A DNA stretch of 64,000 bases from Caenorhabditis remanei. Lineage: Eukaryota > Nematoda > Chromadorea > Rhabditida > Rhabditidae. The position numbers were made by a program, and so were the translations under genes. The notes under the pieces were generated by a model. The model was not told the origin of the DNA, did no database searches, and saw only the letters and a list, made by a program, of their open reading frames with translations. Where the stretch lies: positions 13,187,717-13,251,716 of the forward strand of contig NC_071330.1 in the NCBI RefSeq assembly GCF_010183535.1, read 5' to 3'. Below are positions 31,931 through 42,419 of this stretch, piece after piece. Each line of letters begins with the position of its first letter. The first letter of the stretch is position 1.

Positions 31931-32423
31931 ATGTATTTCAAGACCATAAATCCCGTTATGAATTTTGTTTTTAAACACTTTAAAATTTCGTATCTTAAAG
32001 ATTACCTTCTCGTTTACAGTATGCCATTACACTTTGTGAAACTTGTATCAAATCCGAACATGCATCATGGATTTATTGTGCAGAGGGATTTGGTGAAAAA
32101 CTACAAACTTTTGGAAATAAATAAATCATGTCAGTCTACTATTGGATACCGAAGAGAATGTAAGTTTTTTCTGGTTTTTAGATGTACTTTGTATAATCAG
32201 TTGTTTTAGTGCTTAGGAGTTTTTAACCGATATAATTAGGTTTTCAAAATTTTTATCTTTTTAACATAAACTTTTCCAATTTTCAGTGGTTCCCTGCACA
32301 GTAACAGGAAGAGGTGCTGCAAGCCGTCGGTCTGCGTCAACAATGCTGAGCTCTCCTACAATTTTTGTAATGGTTGTCAAAGGAGGACTGCCTGGTCCAA
32401 ATACCCCAAGCCATTCAAGATAG
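31931..32423 (+). CDS. Hypothetical 121-residue protein, two exons
   Basis: Exons 31931-32159 and 32287-32423 join in frame (donor GTAAGT, acceptor TTTTCAG). The second exon encodes VPCTVTGRGAASRRSAS and ends with GLPGPNTPSHSR. The opposite strand of exon 2 is also open (32261-32440) with an equally protein-like sequence (SPPLTTITKIVGELSIVDAD). Strand choice rests on the leader module and the in-frame splice. No family recognised. Confidence 0.35.
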
Positions 32424-32675
32424 TGATTTTGATTTTGCTGTTTTTTAAATTTTGTTGTTTTACGTGGCTCGCTTTTCGAATAAAGAAAACCTAAAGCTAT
32501 AAATGAATACAATTTGAAAAAATTTACAGAGAACATCTCAATTTATAAGTTGTGACCAGTCTAAAAACATCGTTTGCTTTTTTCAAAATATTTTAAACCA
32601 GCCTGTCTCCCCCGCCTTCGGCGGTTGAGCCGGCTGGTCTCTCTTCATTCACGTGGTCATTGACTTTCAAATGTG

Positions 32676-32755
32676 CACGCATGGCCGAGTGGTCTAAAGC
32701 GGCGGTCGTCGTCCGAAGCACGCCAGTTCGGTTTTGCCCGCTGGCTCAGTTTCTC
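32676..32755 (+). tRNA. Degenerate tRNA-like sequence (possible pseudo-tRNA)
   Basis: GCATGGCCGAGTGGTCTAAAGC is a canonical class II A box (Leu/Ser type). The expected B box is degenerate (GTTCGGTTTTGCC), and I cannot pair a good acceptor stem. It is more likely a tRNA relic than a functional gene. Confidence 0.35.
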
Positions 32756-32849
32756 TTCTCTTTCCAAAACCGTTGCGGACAGTGCCTCAGACAAACAGAC
32801 AAACACCACTTGTCTTTTATATATAAGAATGATTTTAAAAGTTTTGCAT

Positions 32850-33220
32850 TTTTCAAATGAAAATGCCTAACTTTGAGAGGGTGTCATAGGAAAACTAACT
32901 GTCCCACAAAATCACTTTTTATGGAGCCAAACTGTACGGACACTCCCTTAAGAGTTGAGGTCGTTTTAAAGAGACAGCGTAAAAATCGCACAATTTCGCA
33001 CTGAAATAGGTCGATTTGAGGGAGAAATTACTTTGTCGATATGTAACTCTCTGGGGAAGGTCCGTACAAAAAAGTTGTGAACTACAAAAATGGAGTTCTA
33101 CTCGGGATCTGTTCGATCCATAAGAATCTATTTTGTGGGACAGTTAGTTTTACTATGACACACTCTCAAAGTTGGGCGATTTCAACTAAAAACTACACTT
33201 GTCGCATTCTTTATGGCCAG
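32850..33220. repeat. Foldback family copy, diverged
   Basis: Arms AACTTTGAGAGGGTGTCATAGG and its complement near 33150; TGTACGGACACTCCC is mirrored by GGAAGGTCCGTAC. Confidence 0.55.
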
Positions 33221-33369
33221 TACTGTATAGTTAATAGCAGAAATTTTGAGAATCTGATTGTTATTTGAAACATTTTCAAAAAGGTGCAGTCAGGATCCTT
33301 TAACTTATTTATCTTTCGTCTGTATTGATTCCGTACCAAAATCAATCAAATGGTTATGATCATAGCCAT

Positions 33370-33435
33370 TTGAGAAAAAGAAGAGATAAGATACTCCCTT
33401 GAGCTATCTAATCTGCAATTATCTTATCTAGCTCT
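33370..33435 (+). promoter_or_regulatory. Cluster of GATA-factor-type sites upstream of the membrane protein
   Basis: AGATAAGATA at about 33381-33392 and CTTATCTAGC / ATCTTATCTA at about 33419-33432 give several WGATAR sites within 60 bp, about 150 bp before the start. In Caenorhabditis such clusters are typical of intestinal ELT-2 targets; that role is inferred. Confidence 0.35.
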
Positions 33436-33576
33436 TTCAATATTCATTTTTCTTTTTGGTTCTTCCATTTTCATATCTGCATTCCACAACTTTTCCATTT
33501 CTCTTTTCTTTTCACTTCCAGTTTTCTCTCATTAAATTTCCATATTCCAGCTCAAAAACTCAAAAACCTAAAGAGA

Positions 33577-33815
33577 ATGCCCAGCAAGAATTGTCCAAAA
33601 AGTCTTCATACGTGTCAATTGGAGAGAGACGTGAGTTTCCACTACTCTTCATTCGAAAACCCATCAAATTATTTCAGATTTTCATTATTCTCTTCGGTCT
33701 GACCGTACTCTTCAATCTGATTCAATTAGTCTACTGGAACCGTGCCACCATTAACAGAGTCATTCGTCGAAAAGCAGCAAACATTGTTCAGGATGATGAG
33801 GATCCAATGATTTGA
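33577..33815 (+). CDS. Small single-span membrane protein
   Basis: Exons 33577-33630 and 33678-33815 join in phase 0 (GAC|GTGAGT ... TTTCAG|ATT) to give 63 residues. After an 18-residue Cys-containing N-terminus comes a hydrophobic span (IFIILFGLTVLFNLIQLVYW), then a basic stretch (NRVIRRKA) and an acidic end (QDDEDPMI). The positive-inside rule puts the C-terminus in the cytosol. A TATTCCAG acceptor 26 bases before the ATG could accept a spliced leader. Reading straight through the intron is also open but has no ATG. No family recognised. Confidence 0.5.
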
Positions 33816-34079
33816 GCTGTTTAATTAACTTATTTATCCTCAATTTTTAATTGATTTGGAATCAAAATAAGTACGAATAAAACATTTGACTGATATTTAC
33901 AAGAGAAAATCCATAATTTCTCGCCACTTCATTCTTCATTCCATCACAAAAAACTATCTGTCATGAGTACTGTCTTATCGAAATAACATCTTCTCCCCTT
34001 ATTATGAATAATGATGTCTCTTTTCCGAGTTTTCCGATAGTCTTGTATCCAGATAGCCTACCGGATGGTTATCATCATA

Positions 34080-34410
34080 CGTATCAAAAGTAGAGCTCCA
34101 TTTTTGTAGTTGACAACTTTTCAGTACGATCACTCTCTAGCAAGTTACGTATCGACAAAGTAGTTCCTCTCTCAAATTGAGCAATTTCAGCGATTTTTGA
34201 GCTATCCTCTTAAAATAACCATAACTCTTTAGGGAGTGTCCGTACAAAAATGTTGTCAACTACAAAAATGGAGATCTACTTTTGATCTGTATGATCCATT
34301 GAAAATCTACTTGATGGGACAATCAGTATTACCATGACACACTCTCAAAGTTAGACATTTTCAATGGAAAGCCAAAACTATCAGAATTACGGCCATTACT
34401 GTAAAGGCTT
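34080..34410. repeat. Foldback family copy next to a truncated leader
   Basis: The leader fragment 34050-34078 (GATAGCCTACCGGATGG) is cut by this copy (AAAGTAGAGCTCCATTTTTG ... complement). Confidence 0.55.
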
Positions 34411-34466
34411 CGGAACGTTTGACAACTTTGATGTCTATAGATAAACCACTTTAAACTATTCCAGAT

Positions 34467-34615
34467 TTTCACAAATTTCTTCGTTCTGACCGTACACTTC
34501 AACTTGGTTGAATTTGTCTTCTGGAACCGTGCTACCATTAACAGAGTGATTCGTCGAAAAGCAGAAATTATCGCTCGTGATGATAAGGATCAATGTTTTT
34601 TTCCGACCCGGAATT
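34467..34615 (+). pseudogene. Duplicate last exon of the small membrane protein
   Basis: Directly after TTCCAG it encodes IFTNFFVLTVHFNLVEFVFW, then NRATINRVIRRKAEI. It is colinear with exon 2 of the gene at 33577. The first exon and the stop codon of the parent are absent. Confidence 0.6.
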
Positions 34616-34734
34616 TCCCAACCCTGTTGAATATGCTATTTTTTTAGTTTGGAACCTGTTTCCATGAGATTCTTTCAAAATTTTAATTATAACGAAAAAT
34701 TTCAAATATTTTTTATACTGGTAATTTAATTTAA

Positions 34735-35190
34735 TTTATTTATTGACTGGGATATAAATCATTAAAATATACAGGAGACCGGATCATGCCCCTCACGAGG
34801 CTATAGACCTGGTAGGAGGGGAAATACGTGGAAAGCAAGATAATTAAGTCAGGAAGTATGGGGGAAAAAAATGGGGGAACGAGAATCAATTGATATGAGG
34901 AGAGAAGATATGAATGAAATAAGCGAGAAGGGGAGAGGGGGCAAGGTAAAGAGCGAATTCACAGGGGGAGATCATAGTCTATTAATTGAATGATTGAGAA
35001 GGGAGACAAATTCACCGGGAGAAAGGAACTTATGGGTATTACATGTGACAGAATTCCATAGGGGGATTGAATTAGAGAAAAAATCCTTAATATCAGGCCT
35101 AACACAAAATGGTACTGTAGTTGTTGAGAATGAACTCTCGATTTCCTCCCTGTTTTTGCCCGCCCTAGAATCTTTTCCTCTATCGTTCCC
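34735..35190 (-). mobile_element. LINE (non-LTR retrotransposon) 3' fragment
   Basis: The minus strand encodes a typical LINE C-terminus (DFFSNSIPLWNSV, FLSPGEFVSLLNHSINRL, then stop) followed by a 3' UTR with CTCGTGAGGGGCATG and an AATAAATAAATT tail at 34735. The same family end occurs at 63720-64000. Confidence 0.65.
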
Positions 35191-35289
35191 CGCAATCTCA
35201 TTGGAACATCTCTCGACTATTTCCCTTTCCCTATCTGCTTGAACTCTTATTTGGAACATGCTCCTTTTTTCCGTATTAGAGAATCCATC

Positions 35290-35580
35290 ACTTCCCTTTT
35301 TGTCACCTCATTCTTCCTTCCAAATACTACCTGTCATGAGTACTGTATTATCGGAACAACATCTTCTACCCTCATTATGGATAATGATGCCTCTCTTCCG
35401 AGTTTTCCGTTAGTCTTGTATCCGGATTCTTCTTGTCACCTCATCCTTCCTCCCAATCCTACCTGTCATGAGTATTGGGGCTCATCTTATCGGGAGAACA
35501 TCTCTCCCTATAAATAGTGCTCCACCCTTCGTTCTCAGTTAGTCTTATATCCAGATAACCTACCGGATGGTTGTCGAACG
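35290..35580 (+). promoter_or_regulatory. Duplicated promoter module with TATA box, initiator and leader
   Basis: TATAAATA at 35509-35516 and TCAGT at 35535-35539 (A at 35537) are 28 bp apart, the standard Pol II TATA-Inr spacing. The leader CAGATAACCTACCGGATGG follows. A second, degenerate copy of the same ~125-bp module lies directly upstream (35310-35425, ending GTTAGTCTTGTATCCGGAT), giving a tandem promoter array. Confidence 0.65.
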
Positions 35581-35691
35581 CCTGCCTTGTTATTTTTATT
35601 AAATCTTTCTAGCTTATTTAACTTTGTTTTTCTTCGTAAGTGCTTTTTCATATTTCTATTTTGTTTTAATCAGCTGGTATTTATTATTATA

Positions 35692-36840
35692 GGTAATGGA
35701 ATAGCAATTTTAATAATTGACGAAGCAACACTCATCGATATGCATTTGATCAACCAGGTTGATCAAATTCTAAGAAGGATCAAGAACCCAGGACAACCAT
35801 TTGGTGGATTGATAACTATCCTAGTCGGCGATTTCCGACAATTGCCTCCCATTAACACCTCCAACAACCAAACAGATGAAGTCAAATACATCTTTGATTG
35901 TAAGTTGATATTAGTTTTAAAAAACACAGAATTAAAGTATAATTTTAGCTCACATATGGAAGAATATCGTCACTTTCCACCCCACAAAGAACATGAGAAC
36001 TGACGAGAATCCAACATATGGACAAGTGCTACTTCGCTGCAGAGAAGGTGAAATGATTGGAGAAGACCAATCATTTTTAAAAGAGAGATCTTCCTCTAAC
36101 CGACTCATCACATGCAAGGATTACGAAATCGTCGCAAAAAAAATAAACGATATCATTGACGTGTTCGATACAAACGATGTGATGTTTGTCATCCGTCTCA
36201 ACTTTGTTGTAGACTGGATGAATTACTTTGTGAGTCTCGTTATCTCACACAATATTTACATTCTTTACACTTTTTTAGATCATCATCGAAAGATTTACAA
36301 AAGGAGCCAACCAGCAGGAGTTAAGAAAGCTATCAAATGCCTGGGTACCACCACAAGCTGTGGTACCGATAAAGATTTTGACGCCCCCATCCTTGGTATG
36401 TGTGAACATGCGGATTCTCATCACAGAGAGTCAGATTGGCGACAATAGTGACAATGGCGAGAAACCAAGAATGCTGAACGGTATGCTGGGTGTTGTGTTA
36501 GGTATTTACCCTGCATACGGGATGGTAGAAAAGACACTTGTGAGATAAGTCATCATACAAAAGTCACGAAGGTGCTATAAGAAAACAATTTTCAGGCTCG
36601 AAAATGGGCACAAATACAGAATCCGTCAAATTCCTAGGAGTTTGACTGGAGAGCTGTATTGGCCATTCAGACCATGCTATGCCACCACATTCCATAAGGT
36701 TCAAGGAATGACATTGCGCCACGTCGTAGTTGACACATGCCACAACTTAAAGGATGGAATGTTCTACGTCGGATGCAGCAGAGTGAAAAATGTACATGAA
36801 GCATTTTCTAATTGTACACACTTATCAATAACACGTGAAT
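35692..36840 (+). pseudogene. Family B Pif1-like helicase, N-terminally truncated
   Basis: Motif II ILIIDEATLID, motif III GDFRQLPPI, NMRTDENPTYG, then after an intron GANQQELRKL, MRILITES, RMLNGMLGVVLGIYP, and the C-terminal PCYATTFHKVQGMTLRHVVV and MFYVGCSRV. All Pif1 motifs from II to VI are present across about four exons. The Walker A half is missing and one exon is out of frame near 35985. It is probably the helicase end of a Helitron-like transposon. Confidence 0.7.
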
Positions 36841-36899
36841 ATTGTCTAGTCTTGACAATTCCTCCCCGTTAGTCTTCAATAATTTGTGAATAGTTTTTT

Positions 36900-37260
36900 A
36901 CATAGTCACCAATATAATGTATCACATTTCTTCCTCTTTTCAATGAAAATTCACTATTTTACTCAACTTTTCGATAAATTTTGTGATTTTTCACAAACTT
37001 TTCGACAAATATAGTGATTTTTCTCAAACTTTTCGACAAATTCACGCCCCAAGGCGTAAAACAACAGAATAGCGATATGTGAGCCGGAGCCTCCCCACAA
37101 GGGAGGCATAGGCGAAACAGAGAAATTGTTGGTCATCCTCTAGAGCGCCTAAGGCGCACCAGCCCTGTGTCTCCTCTTTCCGCCCTTAGAGCGCCTAAGG
37201 CACACCAGAATGTCTGTGTGTCCGGATGTCCTCACGGAAAAGAGGCATAGAGGCATATCT
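36900..37260. repeat. TCGAAAAGT tandem degenerate repeats and GC-hairpin terminal repeat
   Basis: (CACTTTTCGACAAAT)-type degenerate repeats at 36940-37040 are followed by GCCCCAAGGCGTAAAACAAC, CTCCCCACAAGGGAGGC and two hairpins (GCGCCTAAGGCGCACCAG at 37147, 37192). The same composite occurs at 45.6, 48.7, 58.1 and 61.0 kb and probably represents an element end. Confidence 0.5.
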
Positions 37261-37299
37261 TATTGGAACATGTTCCCTTTTTTTCGTATTAGAGAATCC

Positions 37300-37600
37300 A
37301 TCGCTTCCCTTTTTGTCACCTCATTCGTCCTCTCAATACTACCTTTCCGGAGTCCTGTCTTATCGGAACAACATCTTCTTCCCTTATTATGGATAATTAT
37401 GTCTCTTCCGAGTTTTCCGTTATTCTTGTATCCGGATTCTTCTTGTCACCTCATCCTTCCTCCCAATCCTACCTGTCATAAGTATGGGGGCTCATCATCT
37501 TATCGGGAAAACATCTCTCCCTATAAATAGTGCTCCACCCCTCGTTCTCAGTTAGTCTTGTATCCGGATAGCCCACTGGATGGTTATCGAACAATTTCCT
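37300..37600 (+). promoter_or_regulatory. Duplicated promoter module with TATA, initiator and leader
   Basis: TATAAATA 37522-37529; TCAGT with A at 37550, exactly 28 bp downstream; leader GATAGCCCACTGGATGG. A degenerate upstream module lies at 37310-37440. Confidence 0.6.
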
Positions 37601-37726
37601 CCTATTTTTTATTGAATTATTCTAGAATCTATTTAACTTTTTTTTCTTCCGGAGGTGCGTGATTTTTCATTTTTCTATTAAAAGTATGATTTCGAAAAAA
37701 AGTCGGCTGTATTTTCAGACGATAAA

Positions 37727-39212
37727 ATGAACGGAATATCAATTTTAATAATAGACGAGGTCACTCTGCTGGATATGAATTTGATCAACCAAGTTGATCA
37801 AATTCTAAGAAGGGTCAAGAAGACAGGGCAACCATTTGGTGGATTAATAACGATCTTGTTCGGTGATTTCATGCAATTACCCCCCATTAACACCTCCACC
37901 AACCAAAAAGATGAACTAAAATACATCTTTGAATGCGAGTTGATAAGTTGCCCGCGTACGAATACGGGGTGATAGGGTCCTGATAAAATATGACGACAAA
38001 TACACAGTTTCTTACAATAGGTTTACTTTATTGCAAGAAAATACAATAAGAGAGCGATAAACTTACAAAACAACCAACGCTAAAACTAGAACTGACTCTG
38101 AAAGCCAACCGACTCCAGAAACTACTTGTTGCCACGTGGAGTACACGTGTCCACGTGAACTGACGCGCTGAGGTTACGGTAGGCGCGTGAGGCTTTGGCG
38201 GAGTGTCGTTGCGTATTTATTGTGAGGCCTCGGAGAACTACAGGGTTATGAGGGTACCTTGCCACCGGCAACTGATATTAGTTTTAAAAAACACAGAATT
38301 AAAGTATAATTTTAGCTCCAATGTGGAAAAACATAGTAACGTTCGTTCTCACAAAAAATATGAGGACTGACGAGGATCCAACATATGGACAAGTGCTACT
38401 TCGCTGCAGAGAAGGTAAAATGATTGGAGAAGACCAATCATTTTTAAAAGAGAGATCTTCCTCTAACCGACTCATCACATGCAAGGATTACGAAATCGTC
38501 GCAAAAAAAATCAACGATATTATTGACGTGTTCGATACAAACGATGTGATGTTTGTCACCCGTCTCAACTTTGTTGTAGACTGGATGAATAATTTCGTAA
38601 GTCTCGTTATCTCACACAATACTTACATTCTTTACACTTTTTTTTAGATCATTGTCAAGAGATTCACACAAGGAGCCAACCAACAGGAGTTAAGAAAGCT
38701 ATCAAATGCCTGGGTACCACCACAAGCTGTGGTACCGGCAAAGATTTTGATGGCCCCCTCCTTGGTATGTGTGAACATGCGAATTCTCATCACAGAGAGC
38801 CAGATGGTGACAATGATGATAAACCGAGAATGCTGAATGGGATGATGGGGTCTGTGCTCCAACTCCGCCCTGCATATGGAATAGTGGATCGTGTGCTTGT
38901 AATGTAAGTCATCATACAAAAGTACATATCTCCAGTCAAATTCCTAGGAATTTGACTGGAGATATGTATTGGCCGTTTCGCCCATGCTACGCCACCACCT
39001 TCCATAAGGTACAAGGATCGACATTACGCCACGTCATCGTCGACACACGCCACAACTTAAGAGATGGGATGTTTTACGTCGGATGCAGTAGAGTGCGATC
39101 TAGACATGGATTAAATATTGTAGGACCTATACCAAAGTGTATCAAATTCAACCCAAAAGTACTAGAAAAACAACGAGAAATTGAGGCAAGGAACATAATA
39201 CCTTCTGATTGA
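37727..39212 (+). pseudogene. Family B Pif1-like helicase, second copy, interrupted
   Basis: ILIIDEVTLLDM, GDFMQLPPI, then a 330-bp insertion at 37947-38270, then LTKNMRTDEDPTYG and the remaining motifs to MFYVGCSRVRS. Exon 38667-38920 has frame damage and a deletion (ESQMVTMMI). About 90% similar to the copy at 35692. The C-terminus differs: 35 codons (KVLEKQREIEARN) continue to a stop at 39212. Confidence 0.65.
37947..38270 (-). mobile_element. Probable solo LTR
   Basis: About 325 bp flanked by TGATA on both sides, judged against the uninterrupted copy near 35905. It ends AGTTGCC...GGCAAC. Read on the minus strand it has a TATA-like AATAAATA, then TCAGTTC-type initiators, then AATAAAG about 280 bp in, the order expected of an LTR. 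It contains three CACGTG E-boxes within 27 bp (38133-38158). No TG...CA ends fit perfectly, so the class is uncertain. Confidence 0.5.
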
Positions 39213-39317
39213 GTGTATGTTATGTCTACCCATCTTTTTTGTTATTGATTTCATATATCCCTCAAAATAACTTTTCAATAATTATTATGTTTTCATATTT
39301 ATCAACAAATAGATGAA

Positions 39318-40190
39318 TGAAATTTCTCTTGTTTTTGAAGAACAACTCGGTTTTACCCCAAAAAAACATTTTTAAAACATTGCTTTTCCATATTACCACA
39401 TTTCATCAATATTTTGCAGTTTCTTCGAAAATTTTAATCATTTCGATACAATTTCAAAAATAAAATACAATTTTCATCTATTTTCCTTCGAAATCTCGTA
39501 GAAATGTGATCTGCCAAACGACGACGTCTTTGTTGTGGCTTTTTCGCAGCGTCAAAAGATGATGATAGCGAAGAAATTCTGAAAATAGCTAGCGGAGAAG
39601 AATTTGGAGTTCAATTCCGACTAACCGCATCTCCTGGAGTTGACATAAATAGCTCATTCCGTCGCTTCGTTTGACATCTGAAAAAAAGAAATAAGAGATT
39701 TGAGAGAAAAAACGGGGGAAAATCGAAGGAAAGAGAGACTTTCGTTGCTTGACAGTGCTTTTCAATTTTTATGCCAAAAAATCAAGAATTTTTAAATGCT
39801 TTCAGTGTCAAAGCTCTCATTTTTGATGTTTTCATTTAGATTTCAACAAAAAATTGGAAGGAAACGCGAAAAAACTGCAAAAACACACAAATTTTTCGCT
39901 GTGAATGGATGATTAGCGCTGCTTAACAGCGCTAAAATTTAATGATAAACTGCACGCGGCGAAATTTCGGAGTGTCGTACTAATTTTAGCGCTGTTAAGC
40001 AGCGCTAAAATCTTTAGCTCTGTTTTTTGAGCTCCAAACCGGGTCTCCAAAACGGGAGAAATATGTTTTTTTAAAATAAAAATGTAATTAAAAATCACTG
40101 GTTTCAACAAGAAAAAACATATTTTCAGCAGAAACTTCTAATTTTCCCAACGAGATAGCGTGAACTTGGTTTCAGCGCTGCCTGTTGAGC
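39318..40190. repeat. Inverted-repeat flank of the F-box gene, left
   Basis: The 39318-39900 segment is mirrored at 42690-43290, and 40020-40190 is mirrored at 43333-43460. A second direct partial copy lies at 40215-40500. It includes an AGCGCT foldback MITE at 39912-40013. Confidence 0.6.
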
Positions 40191-40642
40191 TTTTCTTTTC
40201 AATGATCCCCTCGTGCTGAAATTTCTCTTGTTTTTGACGAACAACTCGGTATTATCCGAAAAAATAGCTTTCAAACATTGGAATTACCAATATTTCATCA
40301 ATATTTTTCAGTTTCTTCGAAAATTTTACTCATTTTGATAAAATTTCAAAAATAAAAAACTATTTTCATCTATTTTCCTTCGAAATCTCATAGAAATTTG
40401 ATCTGTCAAACGACGACGTCTTCGTTGTGGCCTTTTCGTTGCGTCGAAAGCTGATGATAGCGGCGGAATTCTGAAAATAACTAGCGGAGAAGAATTTGAA
40501 CTCGTTTTTCGGATCGGGGGCTCGTTTTTTCACGGTTTTGTGGGCATTTTACCTAAAATTCATCGATTTCCCGCAATCTTTGGTCTATTTCTAAACATTT
40601 CAGCCTACTAAATTCTCTCTTTTTCAGTAGCGAATCCACAAA

Positions 40643-42240
40643 ATGGCCGATGCAACCGGGAGAGATCTATTGGCTATTCGCAGGCGTATCCTCGAAGAAT
40701 ACAAGAAAGTGTACATTGGAATTCATCCGAAACGTTGGAGAACCGTGACACTTAGAGCTCACGAAAGAATATGTGAATCTATGGGAGAGGACTACGTGAA
40801 TTATCCGGAATTCGAATTCTGGTTCTTGAGATTCGCTCGAGGAAATTTCGATTTGGATTATGATAGGAGGTATGCAGGGAAGTCTTTGGAGACACCAATT
40901 TCAAACGACCTATAAATTTGGTTATAGGTATTTTCGACTACGAGGAGTTCATTTCTGCAGTCAAAACCTGCTAAATGTATCCACGAGCCGAGTTATGAGC
41001 TCTCAAACTCCGGTTTTTCCGAAAAAAATTTCGGATATCCGGTTTACCGAAAAGGAAAATCGGAAAAAATTGTCGTTTCCGATCTTCCGAAATTTTAATA
41101 TTTCCGAACAAGCATGATATACAGCCGATTTGGAATTCCACGTGAAAAATCTTAACCATATGAAAAGTTTGAGAGCTCATAACTCGGTTCGCAGAGATAT
41201 TTAGCAGGTTTAAACTACAGAAATGGACTCCTCGTGGGTGAAAACACGTGTTACCAAATTTATAAGTCCTTTGAAAGTGGCGCTTCCCCTGTTAGAATAC
41301 TAACAATATTCACAGTTTGATAATTTCAGTTCCGATCCGAAATACCGCTCGTTCGCCGATTTACCGTTGGACATTTTCGAAAACATTGGCGAATACTTGA
41401 AGTTAGAAGACAAGTAAGCATGACGCATTTATATTTGATGCAATAAGCCAATTATTCAGAATGCGACTCCGAAATGTGTGCAAGGATGTTCGATTTCAAG
41501 TCGATAACTGCAAGCTGAGACTGACCGAGATTTCTTATAGCACTGTGAATGACTGGAGAGCCATTAAGAGATTCTGTTCTGGTTCTACCCGCAATTGTAT
41601 TTGTTTCGTGTTGAGTGTGCTGAAGCTCCCGAATCTCCGATTGGAAAAATTGACGATTCAGGAACAAGATGACAATTGGAAGGAATTGATCAGAGAACTG
41701 GACAATTCAAATCATAAACTTTATGTCAAGAACGTCGAATTTCGATATAACCGTTCATCTAAAATTGATTTGCATTTTATGATTCCCGGAGTGCTTGAAG
41801 AGATCAAAATGTTCCCGGTGAATCCAACACGCGAAGAGTTCTATGAAATTATTAAATCTGAGCAGTGTCAATCAGCTAAAATGGTGTATATTGAAACGTC
41901 AAAATTTCCATTGAATGCTTTATACAATTGCCCACGATTCACTTTGCGTCTCAGAGGAAAGCATTCAGACAGTGCGAAATCGAAATTTCTCAAGGTTAGC
42001 TTCTTTTGGAATTCAACGAAGAGTATCCAATTCTCTAGTTATTTTCAGACACTCATGAAAAAAGGCAAAGTTCAAAAATGCGTTCTCTACGCTTTGAAAC
42101 AAATCTTGAAGTATTTCAATGAACCGAAGGCTATGGTTCCGAACTTTCCGTTGCTTCGTCGTTATCGGATTTCGGGAACAAACGAATTCTACGAACTCGA
42201 ATACCGAGAGAAGTCCGTTCACCTCGAAAGAAAACAATGA
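40643..42240 (+). CDS. F-box protein with Mos1-transposase-type HTH (fbxa-like)
   Basis: Exons 40643-40869, 41330-41413, 41460-41994 and 42049-42240 give 345 residues with consistent phases. Residues ~13-75 match the HTH_48 domain of mariner/Mos1 transposases (ICESMGEDYVNYPEFEFWF, RFARGNFDLD). The F-box follows at ~83-120 (FADLPLDIFENIGEYLKLED). The remainder has the beta/leucine pattern of the nematode FTH/DUF38 region. Such proteins are substrate adaptors for SCF ubiquitin ligases; the substrate is unknown. Intron 1 (460 bp) houses an inverted-repeat element. A TTTTTCAG 14 bases before the ATG may accept a spliced leader. Confidence 0.8.
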
Positions 42241-42419
42241 AATCCTCTTTTTATAATCATTTTACCTGTTAACTTATTGTCAATTTGTTGTTACTTTGTT
42301 CTCCATGTTTTTTGTTGTTTTTGTTATAAATTTTGTTTTTTTTTTCTCCTTTTTCTGTTAAAAATGCGTTAAAAACGTTTAAATCCTTCATTTTATTGGG
42401 AAATTGAAAAGAACGCTTT

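Noticed and set aside
33456..33580. Longer N-terminus for the small membrane protein by reading through the intron
   Set aside because: There is no ATG in that frame, whereas the spliced model has an ATG, clean GT/AG borders and phase 0.
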